64,000 bases of DNA, from positions 5,270,001 through 5,334,000 of the forward strand of contig NZ_JAFBBY010000001.1 in NCBI RefSeq assembly GCF_016907515.1. Reading direction: 5' to 3'. Position 1 is the first letter of the stretch. Each line of letters starts with the position of its first letter. Positions 17,080 to 27,018 of the stretch are shown one piece after another. Under the pieces are notes generated by a model. That model was not told the DNA's origin. It saw only the letters and a list, made by a program, of their open reading frames with translations, and ran no database searches. Position numbers and translations under genes: made by a program. The DNA comes from Nocardioides nitrophenolicus (GTDB lineage: Bacteria > Actinomycetota > Actinomycetes > Propionibacteriales > Nocardioidaceae).

Positions 17080-19257
17080 TCAGCGGATGAAGAGCATCTC
17101 CTGGTACGTCGGCAGCGACCACAGGTCGTCGGCGACGACGGCCTCGAGCGCGTCGGCCGCCTCGCGGACGGCGAGCATCGCGGGCAGCACGGCGTCGCGG
17201 TAGTACGCCGCCTCCGCGAGCCCGTGGTGCTCGTCGGCGCCGCCCTGCGCGGCGACGAGCGCCGTGAGGCCGGTGCGCAGCTTCGTCACCAGCTCGGTGA
17301 CGGCGAGCAGGTCGGTGGTGTCGGCGTCGACGCCGGCCGCCTTGAGGGCGGAGACGTTGGTGGCGAGCTCGGTCTGGTAGCGCACCGCGGCCGGGAGGAT
17401 CGTCGTACGCGCGATCTCCTCGGTCAGGTTCGCCTCGACGTTGATCGTCATGACGTACTGCTCGACGCCGACCTCGAAGCGGGACTCGAGCTCGGCCTCG
17501 CTGAAGACGCCGTACGTCGAGAACAGCTTCTTCGCCTCGGGCGTCTGGTACTCCGGCAGCGCGTCGACCGTCGTGCGCAGGTTCTTCAGGCCCCGCCGCT
17601 CGGCCTCGGCGTGCCACTCCTCGGAGTAGCCGTTGCCGTTGAACACGACCGCGCCGTGCTGCTCGACGACCTTCGCGAGCACGGTCTGGACGGCGTCGTT
17701 GAACTCGGTGCCGCCCTTGACCGCGGCCTCCAGCTCGGTGGCGAGGTAGTCGAGCGCCTCGGCCATGATCGTGTTGATCACCACCATCGGGGCGGCGACG
17801 GTCTGGTTGGAGCCGGCGGCACGGAACTCGAAGCGGTTGCCGGTGAAGGCCATCGGCGAAGTGCGGTTACGGTCGCCGGCGTCCTTGGTGAGGTCGGGCA
17901 GCGTGTCGACGCCGACCGAGAGGACGCCCTTCTGCTTCGACGAGGTGGCACCGCCCCCGGCGATCTGCTCGAAGACGTCCTGCAGCTGGTCGCCGAGGAA
18001 GATCGAGATGATCGCCGGCGGAGCCTCGTTGGCGCCCAGCCGGTGGTCGTTGCCGGCGCTCGCGATCGAGAGCCGCAGCAGGCCGCCGTACAGGTGCACG
18101 GCGCGGATCACGGCGGCGCAGAAGACGAGGAACTGCGCGTTGTCGTGGGGGTTGTCGCCCGGGTTGAGGAAGTTGCCCTGGTTGCCGTTGCCGAACGAGA
18201 AGTTGACGTGCTTGCCGGAGCCGTTGACGCCGGCGAACGGCTTCTCGTGGAAGAGGCACTCGAAGCCGTGCGTCTTCGCGATCGACTTGAACGTCGACAT
18301 GATCAGCTGCTGGTGGTCCGAGGCGAGGTTCGCGCGCTCGAAGACCGGCGCGATCTCGAACTGCCCGGGTGCGACCTCGTTGTGGCGGGTCTTCGCCGGG
18401 ACGCCGAGCTTGAACAGCGCGCGCTCGGTGTCGTGCATGAAGCCGAGCACCCGCTCCGGGATCGCCCCGAAGTAGTGGTCGTCGAACTCCTGGCCCTTCG
18501 GCGGCTTCGCGCCGAACAGGGTGCGGCCCGCGTTGAGCAGGTCGGGGCGCGAGTTGACGAAGGCGGAGTCGACGAGGAAGTACTCCTGCTCGGGGCCGCA
18601 GTAGGACACCACGTTGTCGATGTCCTCGTGACCGAAGAGCGCGAGGATCCGCTTGGCCTGCTCCGACATCGCGTTCTGCGAGCGCAGCAGCGGGGTCTTG
18701 TGGTCGAGCGCCTCACCGGTCATCGAGACGAAGATCGTCGGGATGCACAGGGTGTTCCCGTTGGGGTTCTCCAGGATGTACGCCGGCGACTGGACGTCCC
18801 AGCCGGTGTACCCACGCGCCTCGAAGGTCGCCCGGATGCCGCCGTTGGGGAAGGAGCTCGCGTCGGGCTCACCCTGGACCAGCGTCTTGCCGGAGAACTC
18901 CCAGACCGCCGTACCGTCGCCCACGGGCTCCATGAACGAGTCGTGCTTCTCGGCGGTGAGGCCGGTGAGCGGGTAGAAGACGTGCGCGTAGTGCGTCACG
19001 CCCTTCTCCATCGCCCAGTCCTTCATCGCCGACGCGACGATGTCGGCCACGGCCGGGTCCAGCTTCTCGCCCTTCTGGATGGTCGCGGCCACCGACTTGA
19101 ACACCGACTTCGGCAGGCGCTTCTGCATCACCGAGAGGGAGAAGACGTTCTCGCCGAAGATGGCGCCCGTCTTCTCGTCGATGTCGAAGAACGCCGCCGG
19201 CGCCTCGTTCGCCTCGATGGTGCGGATCGCGCCCAAGCGGGTCGGGTTCGAAGTCAT
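17080..19257 (-). CDS. Type III glutamine synthetase
   Basis: This 725-residue cytoplasmic enzyme has the length and motifs of the GSIII (GlnN) family rather than the roughly 470-residue [21 protein letters not shown] opens the protein. [53 protein letters not shown] and [20 protein letters not shown] are the family's ATP, glutamate and metal site segments. No adenylylation tyrosine motif is present, so GlnE is not expected to control it. ATG 19257 follows GGGAG. The same reading frame continues upstream without similarity, so the longer forms are spurious. Its promoter region carries a GlnR operator. It duplicates the function of the neighbouring glnA, probably for another nitrogen regime. 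Confidence 0.95.
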   Translation of the reverse strand: MTSNPTRLGAIRTIEANEAPAAFFDIDEKTGAIFGENVFSLSVMQKRLPKSVFKSVAATIQKGEKLDPAVADIVASAMKDWAMEKGVTHYAHVFYPLTGLTAEKHDSFMEPVGDGTAVWEFSGKTLVQGEPDASSFPNGGIRATFEARGYTGWDVQSPAYILENPNGNTLCIPTIFVSMTGEALDHKTPLLRSQNAMSEQAKRILALFGHEDIDNVVSYCGPEQEYFLVDSAFVNSRPDLLNAGRTLFGAKPPKGQEFDDHYFGAIPERVLGFMHDTERALFKLGVPAKTRHNEVAPGQFEIAPVFERANLASDHQQLIMSTFKSIAKTHGFECLFHEKPFAGVNGSGKHVNFSFGNGNQGNFLNPGDNPHDNAQFLVFCAAVIRAVHLYGGLLRLSIASAGNDHRLGANEAPPAIISIFLGDQLQDVFEQIAGGGATSSKQKGVLSVGVDTLPDLTKDAGDRNRTSPMAFTGNRFEFRAAGSNQTVAAPMVVINTIMAEALDYLATELEAAVKGGTEFNDAVQTVLAKVVEQHGAVVFNGNGYSEEWHAEAERRGLKNLRTTVDALPEYQTPEAKKLFSTYGVFSEAELESRFEVGVEQYVMTINVEANLTEEIARTTILPAAVRYQTELATNVSALKAAGVDADTTDLLAVTELVTKLRTGLTALVAAQGGADEHHGLAEAAYYRDAVLPAMLAVREAADALEAVVADDLWSLPTYQEMLFIR

Positions 19258-19326
19258 GTGGAACTCCCAGGTGGTCTCAGCAGGTGCCGCCACACAGGCG
19301 ACGTACCGGCGACGGTAGGGCGCGCA

Positions 19327-19364
19327 GATTTCGCAGGGTTGCCCGGATGTTTCGGCCGTGTAAC
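19327..19364 (-). promoter_or_regulatory. GlnR operator upstream of the type III glutamine synthetase gene
   Basis: On the minus strand, GTTAC, GAAAC, GCAAC and AAATC follow one another with six-base gaps. The first two match the GlnR consensus exactly; the last is weak. The site lies 70-107 bases before the GSIII start. It is also only 35 bases from the divergent RDD gene, so it may influence both. Confidence 0.7.
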
Positions 19365-19386
19365 AGGACGGCCGGGGCGGCTTCGC

Positions 19387-19392
19387 TAGCGT
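19387..19392 (+). promoter_or_regulatory. -10 element of the RDD gene (leaderless)
   Basis: TAGCGT ends 6 bases before the GTG start at 19399, so transcription should begin at or next to the start codon. Confidence 0.4.
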
Positions 19393-19398
19393 TGGGGC

Positions 19399-19794
19399 GT
19401 GATCGAGAACGCATCCTGGGGTCGCCGGATCCTCGCCCTGCTCGTGGACTGGCTGCTGAGCACCCTGGTCGTGATCGTCATCTTCGGGCTCGACGAGTAC
19501 TCCAAGCCCGGCTCCTTCGCCTCCGGCGCCGTCCTCATCGTCTTCGTCGTCGAGTCCGGCCTGCTCACCTGGCTCGGCGGCGGCTCCGCGGGCAAGCTGC
19601 TCACCGGGCTGTGCGTCGTACCCGCCGACGGGCACCTGCGCCGCCTCAGCCCGATCAAGGCCATCGGCCGCCAGGTCCTGGTCGCCCTCGTCATCCCGCC
19701 CCTGGTCTTCCGCCCCGACGGACGCGGCCTGCACGACCTGTTCGCCGGCACCTCGACCGTCACCTTCGCGACCCTGCGCACGCTGACCAAGTAG
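19399..19794 (+). CDS. RDD family membrane protein
   Basis: This is a 131-residue membrane protein with about three hydrophobic segments. The RDD signature is visible as [13 protein letters not shown] (Arg and Asp in the first helix) and [12 protein letters not shown] near the C-terminus. The family's role is poorly known; transport or membrane anchoring has been proposed. The GTG at 19399 is supported by the -10 box 6 bases before it. It is divergent from the GSIII gene and convergent with the PKD-domain gene, 13 bases apart. An RDD gene next to glnA is conserved in actinobacteria, including M. tuberculosis (Rv2219A). Confidence 0.88.
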   Translation: MIENASWGRRILALLVDWLLSTLVVIVIFGLDEYSKPGSFASGAVLIVFVVESGLLTWLGGGSAGKLLTGLCVVPADGHLRRLSPIKAIGRQVLVALVIPPLVFRPDGRGLHDLFAGTSTVTFATLRTLTK

Positions 19795-19807
19795 CGCTTC
19801 GTCCGGC

Positions 19808-20533
19808 TCAGTAGCCGACGAGCTTCGGCTTGGCCTCGATCGCCCGCAGCGCCTGCGCCGCACCGTCGATCGTCACCGTCCCCGGGATCGCCTGCCACGC
19901 CCCGCCGCCGACCCTGAACCGACCGGTGTAGGTGGTCGACAGGCTCGGCCCGTAGTCGCCCTTGCGCCGGTAGTCGTGGGTCACCGTCAGGCGGGGGTAC
20001 GGCGCCCCCGGCTCGGTCGTGCTGGTCGACTCGCCGTCGCCGAAGTGCCAGGTGAAGGTCGTGGGAGTGGCCTCGAGGGTGACGGACTGCTCGAGGAGGG
20101 TGACGGTGGTGGTGATCGGGGCGGTGCTGGTTGTGTAGAAGTTGGTCTTGAAGTTGACCAGGGTCAGGCCGTCCGGGGGTTGGATCACGAGGGTGCCGGC
20201 GGGGAGGGGGAGTTCGGCGAAGGCTCTCTGGACGTCGGCGGGGGTGAGGGCGGGTGTGTTGTCGCCATCAGCGTTGCAGAACACCGCTACGTCGGCGCCG
20301 ATGACCGGCGTCTGCCCTGCACATGCTCCCTGGCCGATGACGACGTGCGGGCCGTCGGAATCGTTGCTCGTCGAGGCCTGATGGCCCCCGGGTTGGGGAG
20401 TCGCCGACTTTGTCCCGGTGGCGAACAGCCCGCCGGTGCCGGTGCCCGCAGTGACGTCTGGATCGTCATCAGCCACCGCCGGCGCGGAAAGCACAGCAAC
20501 CAGAAGTGCCGATACTAGGAGGAGCATCTTCAT
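19808..20533 (-). CDS. Secreted PKD-domain protein, unknown function
   Basis: This is a 241-residue exported protein. An N-terminal signal peptide ([21 protein letters not shown]) precedes a Gly/Thr-rich segment and a middle region with one cysteine pair ([17 protein letters not shown]). A PKD-like fold follows around residues 165-205, with [15 protein letters not shown] and [13 protein letters not shown]. The ATG at 20533 overlaps the stop of the upstream lipoprotein gene (ATGA), so the two are coupled. A longer frame beginning MARRGLAHG is rejected because it lacks an N-terminal signal. Its job is unknown; the pair may act together at the cell surface. Confidence 0.75.
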   Translation of the reverse strand: MKMLLLVSALLVAVLSAPAVADDDPDVTAGTGTGGLFATGTKSATPQPGGHQASTSNDSDGPHVVIGQGACAGQTPVIGADVAVFCNADGDNTPALTPADVQRAFAELPLPAGTLVIQPPDGLTLVNFKTNFYTTSTAPITTTVTLLEQSVTLEATPTTFTWHFGDGESTSTTEPGAPYPRLTVTHDYRRKGDYGPSLSTTYTGRFRVGGGAWQAIPGTVTIDGAAQALRAIEAKPKLVGY

Positions 20534-21114
20534 TGCGGCTCCAGTACGTCCATGCGCCAGGCCCCGTCGAGCCAAATCAGGTAACTGAGGTAGTTCGTCG
20601 TGGCAGCGGTCATCACCTCGCGGCGCCCGTCACCATGCATGATCGTCTGCTCAGCATTGCGGACCTCAAAGCGTGCTTTGCAGCCATGCAGGGACCTGTC
20701 CGCGGCCTCAATCGGCTTGATTCGGGTGATCGTCAACTTGTACTCGCCACCCTCGGCGCGACCGCCGGCGCCGTAGAGGTCCTCGACTGCCGCAATGCCC
20801 TTTGTGCACCCGCCGCAGGTCTTGCCCGACGCCTTCCGCAGCGCCTTCACATCCCCCGTGACCTGCGCGTAGTTCACCAGCTCCCAGTAGTACTCGATGA
20901 ACGCCCGAGCCCCCGCCTCACTCGCCTCCCTGGCGGCATCGGGCAGCGTCGGCTCCACCGGACCAGCGGAAGAAGAAGGGCTAGGAGGATCGATCGTCCC
21001 GGTCGGGCTCCACGACGAGGTCGGGTCCACGGGCGCCGGCCCGTCGTCGGTGCACGCACCCGCGAGCAGGAGGACGCCAGCCGCGACCGCGGCACGGATC
21101 GTCGTCGTACGCAT
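20530..21114 (-). CDS. Lipoprotein, DUF6318-like
   Basis: This is a 194-residue predicted lipoprotein. The signal peptide ends in LLLAGAC, where Cys21 would be lipidated after cleavage. A Pro/Ser/Thr-rich linker (about 22-62) leads to a globular domain with ARAFIEYYWELVNYAQVTGD and KTCGGCTKGIAAVEDLYG. These segments are typical of the actinobacterial DUF6318 family, with a conserved cysteine pair. It should sit on the outer face of the membrane. It is translationally coupled to the PKD-domain gene downstream. No biochemical function is known for the family. Confidence 0.8.
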   Translation of the reverse strand: MRTTTIRAAVAAGVLLLAGACTDDGPAPVDPTSSWSPTGTIDPPSPSSSAGPVEPTLPDAAREASEAGARAFIEYYWELVNYAQVTGDVKALRKASGKTCGGCTKGIAAVEDLYGAGGRAEGGEYKLTITRIKPIEAADRSLHGCKARFEVRNAEQTIMHGDGRREVMTAATTNYLSYLIWLDGAWRMDVLEPQ

Positions 21115-21221
21115 GGGCCCTCCCGAGAAGCAGCGCGCCCGGACCGGGGACGCGCCGTGACGCTAACCCGATCCGGGCGACGAGCACCACCGGGAGGGTG
21201 GCGGGCTGTGGAAAACGCCGA

Positions 21222-21935
21222 TCAGCGGCCGCGCAGGTTGCCGCGCATGCCCTTCATCGAGGTGGGCACGGGGCCGCGGGGGAGCGGGACCTTGGGGCGC
21301 TGGGCGTCGAGGGCGCGCAGGCGCTGGCGGAGCTCGGTGATCTCGGCGGGCTTGACCTGGCGGCCGAGCTTCTGGACGTGGCGGACCAGCTTGTCGAGCG
21401 GGACCTGGCCGTCCTCCTTGCCGACGAGTACGTCGTGCACGGGGTAGTCGCCGGCGACCCGCTCGTGCTTCTTGTGCTCGCTGGCCATCAGCGCCTTGAG
21501 CCGGCCGGGGTTGCCCTCGCCGACGAGCACGATCCCCGGGGGGCCGACGACGCGGTGGACCATGTCCTGCTGCTTGGTGAACCCGACGACCTCCTCGATC
21601 ACCCAGCCGCGACGCAGCATGGTGAGGGCGCGCGCGGCCGCGCCGGGCTGGCCGTCGAGGCGGGCGAACGCCGCCTTCTGGGCACGCCGACCGAACACGA
21701 TCATCACGGCGAGCAGGCCGATCAGGAAGGTGCCGATGATGGTGAGCACCAGCTTGAACGTGCCGCTGCCGGGCAGGACCCAGTGGAAGAGCGCGAAGCC
21801 GAGCCCGCCGGCCACCAGGAACGCGCCGAGCATCCACCAGCGGATGGCCGGGTCGACGTCCCGGGACATCTTGTAGGTCTCGAGGATCTGCCGGCGGCGG
21901 CTCATCGTGGACGGGTCGAGTGGCGTGTTCGACAT
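21222..21935 (-). CDS. DUF4191 family membrane protein
   Basis: This is a 237-residue protein with two adjacent membrane helices (about residues 33-82, split by WVLPGSGTF) and a long basic cytoplasmic tail. IEEVVGFTKQQDMVHRVVG and IVLVGEGNPGRLKALMASE are characteristic of DUF4191 (M. tuberculosis Rv2219). It follows lipA by 17 bases on the same strand and is probably co-transcribed with it. The conserved linkage with lipA/lipB suggests a related or stress function, but none is established. Confidence 0.88.
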   Translation of the reverse strand: MSNTPLDPSTMSRRRQILETYKMSRDVDPAIRWWMLGAFLVAGGLGFALFHWVLPGSGTFKLVLTIIGTFLIGLLAVMIVFGRRAQKAAFARLDGQPGAAARALTMLRRGWVIEEVVGFTKQQDMVHRVVGPPGIVLVGEGNPGRLKALMASEHKKHERVAGDYPVHDVLVGKEDGQVPLDKLVRHVQKLGRQVKPAEITELRQRLRALDAQRPKVPLPRGPVPTSMKGMRGNLRGR

Positions 21936-21952
21936 GGGGTGCTGCGGTCTCC

Positions 21953-22897
21953 TCAGGCAGTCGCTTCGGCGCGCACGTCACGCGCGGCCATCGCCTGACG
22001 ATACAGACGTCCGGCCCGGTACGACGAACGCACGAGCGGTCCGGACAGCACGCCGGCGAAGCCGATCTCCTCGGCCTCGGTGGCGAGCTCGACGAACTCC
22101 TCGGGCTTGACCCACCGCTCGACGGGGTGATGGCGCACGGAGGGCCGCAGGTATTGCGTGATGGTGACCAGCTCGCAGCCCGCCTGGTGCAGGTCGCGCA
22201 GTGCCTGGGAGACCTCGTCGCGGGTCTCGCCCATGCCGAGGATCAGGTTGGACTTGGTGACCAGCCCGAACTCCCGGGCCGCGGTCAACACACCCAAGGA
22301 GCGCTCGTAGCGGAACGCGGGGCGGATCCGCTTGAAGATCCGCGGCACGGTCTCGACGTTGTGGGCGAGGACCTCGGGTCGGGACTCGAAGACCTCGGCC
22401 AGCAGGTCGGGGTCGCCGTTGAAGTCCGGGATCAGGTTCTCCACCCCGGTCTCGGGGTTGAGGTCGTGGATCGCGCGGACGGTCTCGGCGTACAGCCAGG
22501 CGCCGCCGTCGGGCAGGTCGTCGCGGGCGACGCCGGTGATGGTGGCGTATTTCAGGCCCATGGTCTGCACTGACTCCGCTACCCGCCGGGGTTCGTCGCG
22601 GTCCAGCGGCTGGGGCTTGCCGGTGTCGATCTGGCAGAAGTCGCAGCGTCGGGTGCACTGGTCGCCACCGATCAGGAAGGTGGCTTCCTTGTCCTCCCAG
22701 CACTCGAAGATGTTGGGACAGCCGGCTTCCTGGCACACGGTGTGCAGGCCCTCGGACTTCACCAGCTTGTGCAGCGCGGTGTACTCCGGACCCATCTTCG
22801 CGCGGGTCTTGATCCACGATGGCTTGCGCTCGATCGGGGTCTCCGCGTTGCGTACCTCCAGGCGGAGGAGCTTGCGCCCCTCGGGTGTCGCAGTCAC
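21953..22897 (-). CDS. lipA: Lipoyl synthase
   Basis: This 314-residue radical-SAM enzyme inserts two sulfurs into protein-bound octanoyl groups to give lipoate. The auxiliary cluster ligands are Cys55, Cys60 and Cys66 in [12 protein letters not shown]. The radical-SAM cluster is Cys81, Cys85 and Cys88 in [18 protein letters not shown] and [18 protein letters not shown] are further hallmarks. The gene starts at GTG 22897, 6 bases after a TAGGCT -10 element, which implies a leaderless message. Its product acts after LipB and serves the E2 encoded nearby and the glycine cleavage system. Confidence 0.97.
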   Translation of the reverse strand: MTATPEGRKLLRLEVRNAETPIERKPSWIKTRAKMGPEYTALHKLVKSEGLHTVCQEAGCPNIFECWEDKEATFLIGGDQCTRRCDFCQIDTGKPQPLDRDEPRRVAESVQTMGLKYATITGVARDDLPDGGAWLYAETVRAIHDLNPETGVENLIPDFNGDPDLLAEVFESRPEVLAHNVETVPRIFKRIRPAFRYERSLGVLTAAREFGLVTKSNLILGMGETRDEVSQALRDLHQAGCELVTITQYLRPSVRHHPVERWVKPEEFVELATEAEEIGFAGVLSGPLVRSSYRAGRLYRQAMAARDVRAEATA

Positions 22898-22903
22898 CGC
22901 TTC

Positions 22904-22909
22904 AGCCTA
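22904..22909 (-). promoter_or_regulatory. -10 element of lipA (leaderless)
   Basis: TAGGCT on the minus strand ends 6 bases before the lipA GTG. The surrounding GGAGTAGGCT is identical to the sequence before lipB. Confidence 0.5.
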
Positions 22910-22948
22910 CTCCGGGGCCGGGAGCCGCCCGCCACCGGTGGAGACGGC

Positions 22949-23677
22949 TCAGCGCGCGGGGTAGCTCAGCACGGGTACGGCGGTCCTGGCCGGGTCCGGC
23001 CGCGGCTCGTAGTCGGGCGTGGGCACGTAGTCCGTCCACGCCAGGTAGGTGGCGAGGTGTCGTCGTACGGACCCGACGACCTCGCGCACCGGTACGTCGC
23101 GGCCCAGCTCGGCGCTCAGCGACGTGACGCCCGCGTCGGAGATGCCGCACGGCACGAAGCGGTCGTACCAGCCCAGGTCGACGTCGCAGTTCAGCGAGAA
23201 GCCGTGCATCGCGACGCCCTTGCGCACCCGGATCCCGATCGCCGCGATCTTGCGCTCGCCGCCCCTGTCGTCGGCCTTGAGCCAGACGCCCGTACGCCCC
23301 GGGATCCGCGCGGTCTCCACGCCGAGCTCGGCGCAGACCGCGATGATCGCCTCCTCGAGGCGGCGGACGTAGTCGACCACCTTCACGTGGTCGGGCAGCC
23401 TGACGATGGGGTACCCGACCAGCTGGCCGGGGCCGTGGAAGGTGATCTTGCCGCCGCGGTCGACCTCGATGACCGGTGCGCCACCGGGGTCGGCAGGACG
23501 CTCGTGCGCCTCGGTACGACGGCTCGCGGTGAAGACCGGCGGATGCTCGACGAGCAGCACCGTGTCGGTCAGCTCGCCGGCGACGACCTGCGCGTGCAGC
23601 TCGCGCTGCAGGTCCCACGCCGTGACGTAGTCGATGAAGTCGGGCCCCAGTCCGTCCTCGCGGAAGATCAGCGTCAC
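22949..23677 (-). CDS. lipB: Octanoyl-[acyl carrier protein]-protein transferase
   Basis: This 242-residue cytoplasmic enzyme moves octanoate from acyl carrier protein to the lipoyl domains of E2 and H proteins. [17 protein letters not shown] is the family signature. The catalytic pair is Lys143 (GERKIAAIG) and Cys177 (FVPCGISD). The GTG start at 23677 is supported by the TAGGCT box 6 bases before it. It lies 51 bases from lipA but has its own promoter-like sequence. Together the two genes make up the de novo lipoate pathway. Confidence 0.96.
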   Translation of the reverse strand: MTLIFREDGLGPDFIDYVTAWDLQRELHAQVVAGELTDTVLLVEHPPVFTASRRTEAHERPADPGGAPVIEVDRGGKITFHGPGQLVGYPIVRLPDHVKVVDYVRRLEEAIIAVCAELGVETARIPGRTGVWLKADDRGGERKIAAIGIRVRKGVAMHGFSLNCDVDLGWYDRFVPCGISDAGVTSLSAELGRDVPVREVVGSVRRHLATYLAWTDYVPTPDYEPRPDPARTAVPVLSYPAR

Positions 23678-23683
23678 GCAGCG

Positions 23684-23689
23684 AGCCTA
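23684..23689 (-). promoter_or_regulatory. -10 element of lipB (leaderless)
   Basis: TAGGCT ends 6 bases before the lipB GTG, within the same GGAGTAGGCT core seen before lipA. Confidence 0.5.
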
Positions 23690-23746
23690 CTCCGGGCCTG
23701 TGGATGAGCTCCGCGATGTGTCGGGGGTTCGGTCCAAGATCGTCCC

Positions 23747-24325
23747 ATGCTGATCTCGGGCCCTCGAGCCGTCCTCCTCGCCACCACCGCGGTCGTGCTC
23801 ACGGTCGTCGCGGTGGTCGCGGGCCTGGTCCTGCGCGCCCCGTCCCGTACGCCCGACCCCGGCCCGCGCGCGAGCGCCGCCGAGCGGCCCGTGGTGGGCT
23901 CGCTGGCGGTCCTCCGCGACTGGGACCGCGCGCGGGCGCGGGCCTGGGCGGACGGCGACCTCGCCGGGCTCCGGGCGCTCTACGTCCGGGGCTCGCCCGC
24001 GGGCTCGCGCGACGTGGCGATGCTCCGGGCCTGGCTGCGCCGTGGCCTGCGCGTCGAGGACATGGCGATGCAGGTCCTCGGGATCGAGCTGCGCCGCCGC
24101 ACCGACCGGCGGATCGTGCTCGTCGTGACCGATCGGCTCACCGGCGCCGTCGGCGTCCGATCAGGCACCGGCGAGCGGCTGGTGCTGCCCCGCGACGGAC
24201 CGTCGACCCGCAGGCTGGTGTTCGTGCGGCCCGGCGACTCCTGGCTGCTCGCGTCCGCTCAGGACGCGGCTCCGCGCAGTCCCGTGGCCAGCACCGACCC
24301 CACGTCCGGGTCGGCGAAGTCGTAG
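23747..24325 (+). CDS. Membrane-anchored or secreted hypothetical protein
   Basis: This is a 192-residue protein with one N-terminal hydrophobic helix (about residues 9-30, rich in Val/Ala) acting as signal or anchor. An Arg-rich extracytoplasmic domain follows, with LRDWDRARARAWADGDLAGL and LRRRTDRRIVLVVTDRLTG. The pattern resembles small NTF2-like or sensor domains of actinobacterial envelope proteins, but I recognise no named family. Its 3' end overlaps the convergent TIGR01777 gene by 67 bases, which is unusual. It is divergent from lipB. No function is assigned. Confidence 0.65.
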   Translation: MLISGPRAVLLATTAVVLTVVAVVAGLVLRAPSRTPDPGPRASAAERPVVGSLAVLRDWDRARARAWADGDLAGLRALYVRGSPAGSRDVAMLRAWLRRGLRVEDMAMQVLGIELRRRTDRRIVLVVTDRLTGAVGVRSGTGERLVLPRDGPSTRRLVFVRPGDSWLLASAQDAAPRSPVASTDPTSGSAKS

Positions 24326-25170
24326 CCGAGGCCGAGGAGCGCTGCCGGCCGGAGGTTGAGTGAGCCGAGCACCTCGTCGGCCATCGGTCCGGCCGCCAGC
24401 CGGATAGCCGGCGCGGGTGCCGGCAGCACCGCTGGCCGCCGGACCAGTCGCGCCAGCGTGCGGGTGAACTCGGCGTTGGTCGGCGTGACCGGTGCGCACA
24501 GGTTGACCGGCCCCGACGCCGTCGGGTGCTCGACGAGAAACGCGGCCGCACCCACCCAGTCGCGCAACGAGATGAGGGGGTAGTACTGACGACCGTTGCC
24601 CAGGCGACCGCCGAGGCCGGCGAGGAACTGGAGTCGCTGCTGGCGCAGCGGCGGGTTGGCGCGGTCCTGCACCGGCGCCGTGCGCAGGAGTACGACGCGC
24701 GCCCCGGCCGCGGCCGCCGGCCGGGTGGCCGCCTCCCACTCGCGGGCGACCCGGGTGAGCAGGGCATGGCCGCGGGTGTCGGATGCCTCGGTCAGCTCGA
24801 CGGACCCGTGGTCGCCGTACCAGCTGACGCCGGAGGCGTTCACGAGCGCCGGCGGCTCCGGGGCGGCGGCGATGGTGGCCGCGAGCAGACCGGTGGTGGC
24901 CCGGCGGCTGGCCAGGACGTCGTGCGCCCACTTCTTGGAGTGGACGTTGCCGACCAGCGGGGAGCCGGCCAGGTTGACGACCACGTCGGCGGCCTGGACC
25001 AGGCCGGTGTCGACGGTGCCGGCCTGCGGGTCCCAACGGGACTCGGCCGGCGCGCGGCCGGGAGCCGGGTCACGGCGTACCAGGCAGGTCACGTCGTGGC
25101 CCCGGCCGCGCAGCTCGGTGACGAGCTGGCGGCCGAGGAAGCCGGAGGAGCCGGCGACCACGACGTGCAC
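24259..25170 (-). CDS. TIGR01777 family NAD-dependent epimerase/dehydratase
   Basis: This is a 303-residue extended-SDR protein. MHVVVAGSSGFLGRQLVTEL carries the GxxGxxG nucleotide-binding motif. VVNLAGSPLVGN and NASGVSWYGDHG are typical of TIGR01777 proteins. The C-terminal part has DWVGAAAFLVEHPTASGPVN and a short DUF1731-type tail ending in LGLGYDFADPDVGSVLATGL. The true substrate of the family is not known. It lies 11 bases downstream of the E2 gene on the same strand, matching the dlaT-Rv2216 pair of M. tuberculosis. It is therefore probably co-transcribed with E2. Confidence 0.9.
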   Translation of the reverse strand: MHVVVAGSSGFLGRQLVTELRGRGHDVTCLVRRDPAPGRAPAESRWDPQAGTVDTGLVQAADVVVNLAGSPLVGNVHSKKWAHDVLASRRATTGLLAATIAAAPEPPALVNASGVSWYGDHGSVELTEASDTRGHALLTRVAREWEAATRPAAAAGARVVLLRTAPVQDRANPPLRQQRLQFLAGLGGRLGNGRQYYPLISLRDWVGAAAFLVEHPTASGPVNLCAPVTPTNAEFTRTLARLVRRPAVLPAPAPAIRLAAGPMADEVLGSLNLRPAALLGLGYDFADPDVGSVLATGLRGAAS

Positions 25171-25181
25171 GGCGGACTCGC

Positions 25182-26948
25182 TCAGACCTCGAACTGACCG
25201 GACTCGAGGCGCTTCTTGAGGTCGCGCAGGAAGCGGCCGGCGTCGGCGCCGTCGACCACCCGGTGGTCGTAGGTGAGCGCGAAGTAGACCATGTGGCGCA
25301 CCGCGATGGTCTCACCGAGGTCCTCGTCGTCGATCACCACGGGACGCTTCACCACCGCACCCGGACCGAGGATGGCGACCTGCGGCTGGTTGATGATGGG
25401 GGTGTCCCACAGCGCGCCGAAGCTGCCGAGGTTGGTGATGGTGAAGGTGCCGCCGGAGAGCTCGTCAGGACCGATCTTGTTGGTCCGGGTGCGCTCGGCG
25501 ACGTCGGCGATCTTCTTCGCCAGGCCGGAGATCGACAGGTCGCCCGCGTCCTTGACGACCGGGGTCAGCAGGCCCTTGTCGGTGTCGACGGCGAACGCGA
25601 CGTTCTCGCGGTCGTAGTAGGTGATCTCGCCCTTCTCCAGGTCGAGGTTGGCGTTGAGCGCCGGGTGCTGCTTCAGCGTGTCGATCGCCGCCTTGGTGAA
25701 GAACGGCAGGTACGTCAGCTTCACGCCCTCGCGCGACTGGAACTCCGCCTTAACGCTCTCGCGCAGCCGGGCGATGTTGGTGACGTCGACCTCCACCACC
25801 TGGGTGAGCTGGGCGGAGACGTGCAGCGACTCGACCATCCGCTCGGCGATGATCTTGCGCAGCCGGCTGACCTTGACCGTCTGGCCACGCAGCGGCGACG
25901 GCGTGGCGGGCGCGGCGCCCGAGGCGGCGGGGGCAGCGGCGGCGGGCGCGGCGGCCGCGGCCGGCGCCTTCGACGCGGCGGCGTCGAGGACGTCCTGCTT
26001 GCGGATCCGGCCACCGACACCGGAGCCGGTGACCTGGGCGAGGTCGACGCCGTGCTGGGCGGCGAGCTTGCGGACCAGCGGGGTCACGTAGCCGGGGCCC
26101 TCGCCTCCGTCGGCCGCGGGGGCCGGGGCCGCCGGGGCCGGCGCAGCGGGGGCCGGGGCAGCGGGCGCCGCCTCAGGTGCGGGAGCAGCGGGCGCCGGCT
26201 CGGCCGGGGCGGCCGGCTCGGCCGGGGCCTCAGCGGCCGGGGCGGGCTCGGCGGGCGCCGGAGCGGCCGGAGCAGCGGCCGGAGCAGCGGCCGGAGCACC
26301 CGACCCGATGATGGCGAGCTCGGCGCCGACCTCGACGGTCTCGTCCTCGGCGGCCTTGATCTCGAGCAGCGTGCCGGCGACGGGCGAGGGGATCTCGGTG
26401 TCGACCTTGTCGGTGGAGACCTCGAGCAGCGGCTCGTCGACGGCGACGGCGTCGCCGACCTGCTTGAGCCAGCGGGTGACGGTGCCCTCGGTGACCGACT
26501 CGCCCAGGGCGGGCAGGGTGACGGCGGTGCCCTCGGCGGAGCCCGACGCGGCGGGCTCGGGCGCGGCAGCGGCGGCCGGGGTCTCGGGGGCGGCCGGGGT
26601 CGGGGGAGCCTCGGCGGCGGCGGGCTCGGCGGCGGCGGGCTCGGCGGCCGGCTCAGCCGGGGCGGCCTGCTCCTCGGCAGCGGGAGCGGGGGCGGCGGCG
26701 GGCGCCTCGCCGGCCTCGCCGACGACGGCCAGCACGGCGCCGACCTCGACCGTGTCGTCCTCGTTCGCCCGGATCTCGACCAGCGTGCCGGCGACGGGGG
26801 ACGGGATCTCCGTGTCCACCTTGTCGGTGCTGACCTCGAGCAGCGGCTCGTCGATCGCGATCTGGTCGCCGACCTGCTTGAGCCAGCGAGTGACGGTGCC
26901 TTCGGTGACGGACTCACCGAGCGCGGGGAGAGTGACTTCGGTCGCCAT
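25182..26948 (-). CDS. sucB: Dihydrolipoamide acyltransferase (E2) with two lipoyl domains
   Basis: This 588-residue core enzyme of a 2-oxoacid dehydrogenase complex is annotated sucB. In mycobacteria the orthologue (DlaT) serves pyruvate dehydrogenase. Two near-identical lipoyl domains lie at about residues 2-80 and 142-220, with lipoyl lysines Lys43 and Lys181 in [11 protein letters not shown]. They are joined by long Ala/Pro/Glu-rich flexible linkers. A peripheral subunit-binding domain follows ([19 protein letters not shown]). The acyltransferase domain ends with [15 protein letters not shown], where His562 and Asp566 are catalytic. ATG 26948 follows AAGGATGAG; a longer frame upstream is spurious. 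LipA and LipB encoded nearby modify this protein. Confidence 0.95.
   Translation of the reverse strand: MATEVTLPALGESVTEGTVTRWLKQVGDQIAIDEPLLEVSTDKVDTEIPSPVAGTLVEIRANEDDTVEVGAVLAVVGEAGEAPAAAPAPAAEEQAAPAEPAAEPAAAEPAAAEAPPTPAAPETPAAAAAPEPAASGSAEGTAVTLPALGESVTEGTVTRWLKQVGDAVAVDEPLLEVSTDKVDTEIPSPVAGTLLEIKAAEDETVEVGAELAIIGSGAPAAAPAAAPAAPAPAEPAPAAEAPAEPAAPAEPAPAAPAPEAAPAAPAPAAPAPAAPAPAADGGEGPGYVTPLVRKLAAQHGVDLAQVTGSGVGGRIRKQDVLDAAASKAPAAAAAPAAAAPAASGAAPATPSPLRGQTVKVSRLRKIIAERMVESLHVSAQLTQVVEVDVTNIARLRESVKAEFQSREGVKLTYLPFFTKAAIDTLKQHPALNANLDLEKGEITYYDRENVAFAVDTDKGLLTPVVKDAGDLSISGLAKKIADVAERTRTNKIGPDELSGGTFTITNLGSFGALWDTPIINQPQVAILGPGAVVKRPVVIDDEDLGETIAVRHMVYFALTYDHRVVDGADAGRFLRDLKKRLESGQFEV
26373..26936 (-). 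repeat. Duplicated lipoyl-domain coding sequence
   Basis: The copies at 26787-26936 and 26373-26522 code for nearly identical 50-residue stretches around [13 protein letters not shown] and [11 protein letters not shown] and are close at DNA level too. They are an internal duplication in the E2 gene and a possible site of recombination that changes lipoyl-domain number. Confidence 0.75.
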
Positions 26949-27018
26949 GGGTCTCATCCTTGCACCACGGAGAAGCCAAGTCGCAACGGCCCACCCACGG
27001 TTCGGGCAAACTGGGACC

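Noticed and set aside
19258..19863. Long in-frame extension upstream of the type III glutamine synthetase
   Set aside because: It runs antisense through the RDD gene and contains the GlnR operator. The family start MTSNPTRLG with a ribosome binding site is at 19257.
26084..26760. Tandem Ala/Pro repeats in the E2 gene as a separate repeat element
   Set aside because: They are ordinary flexible linkers between lipoyl domains, imperfect at DNA level.
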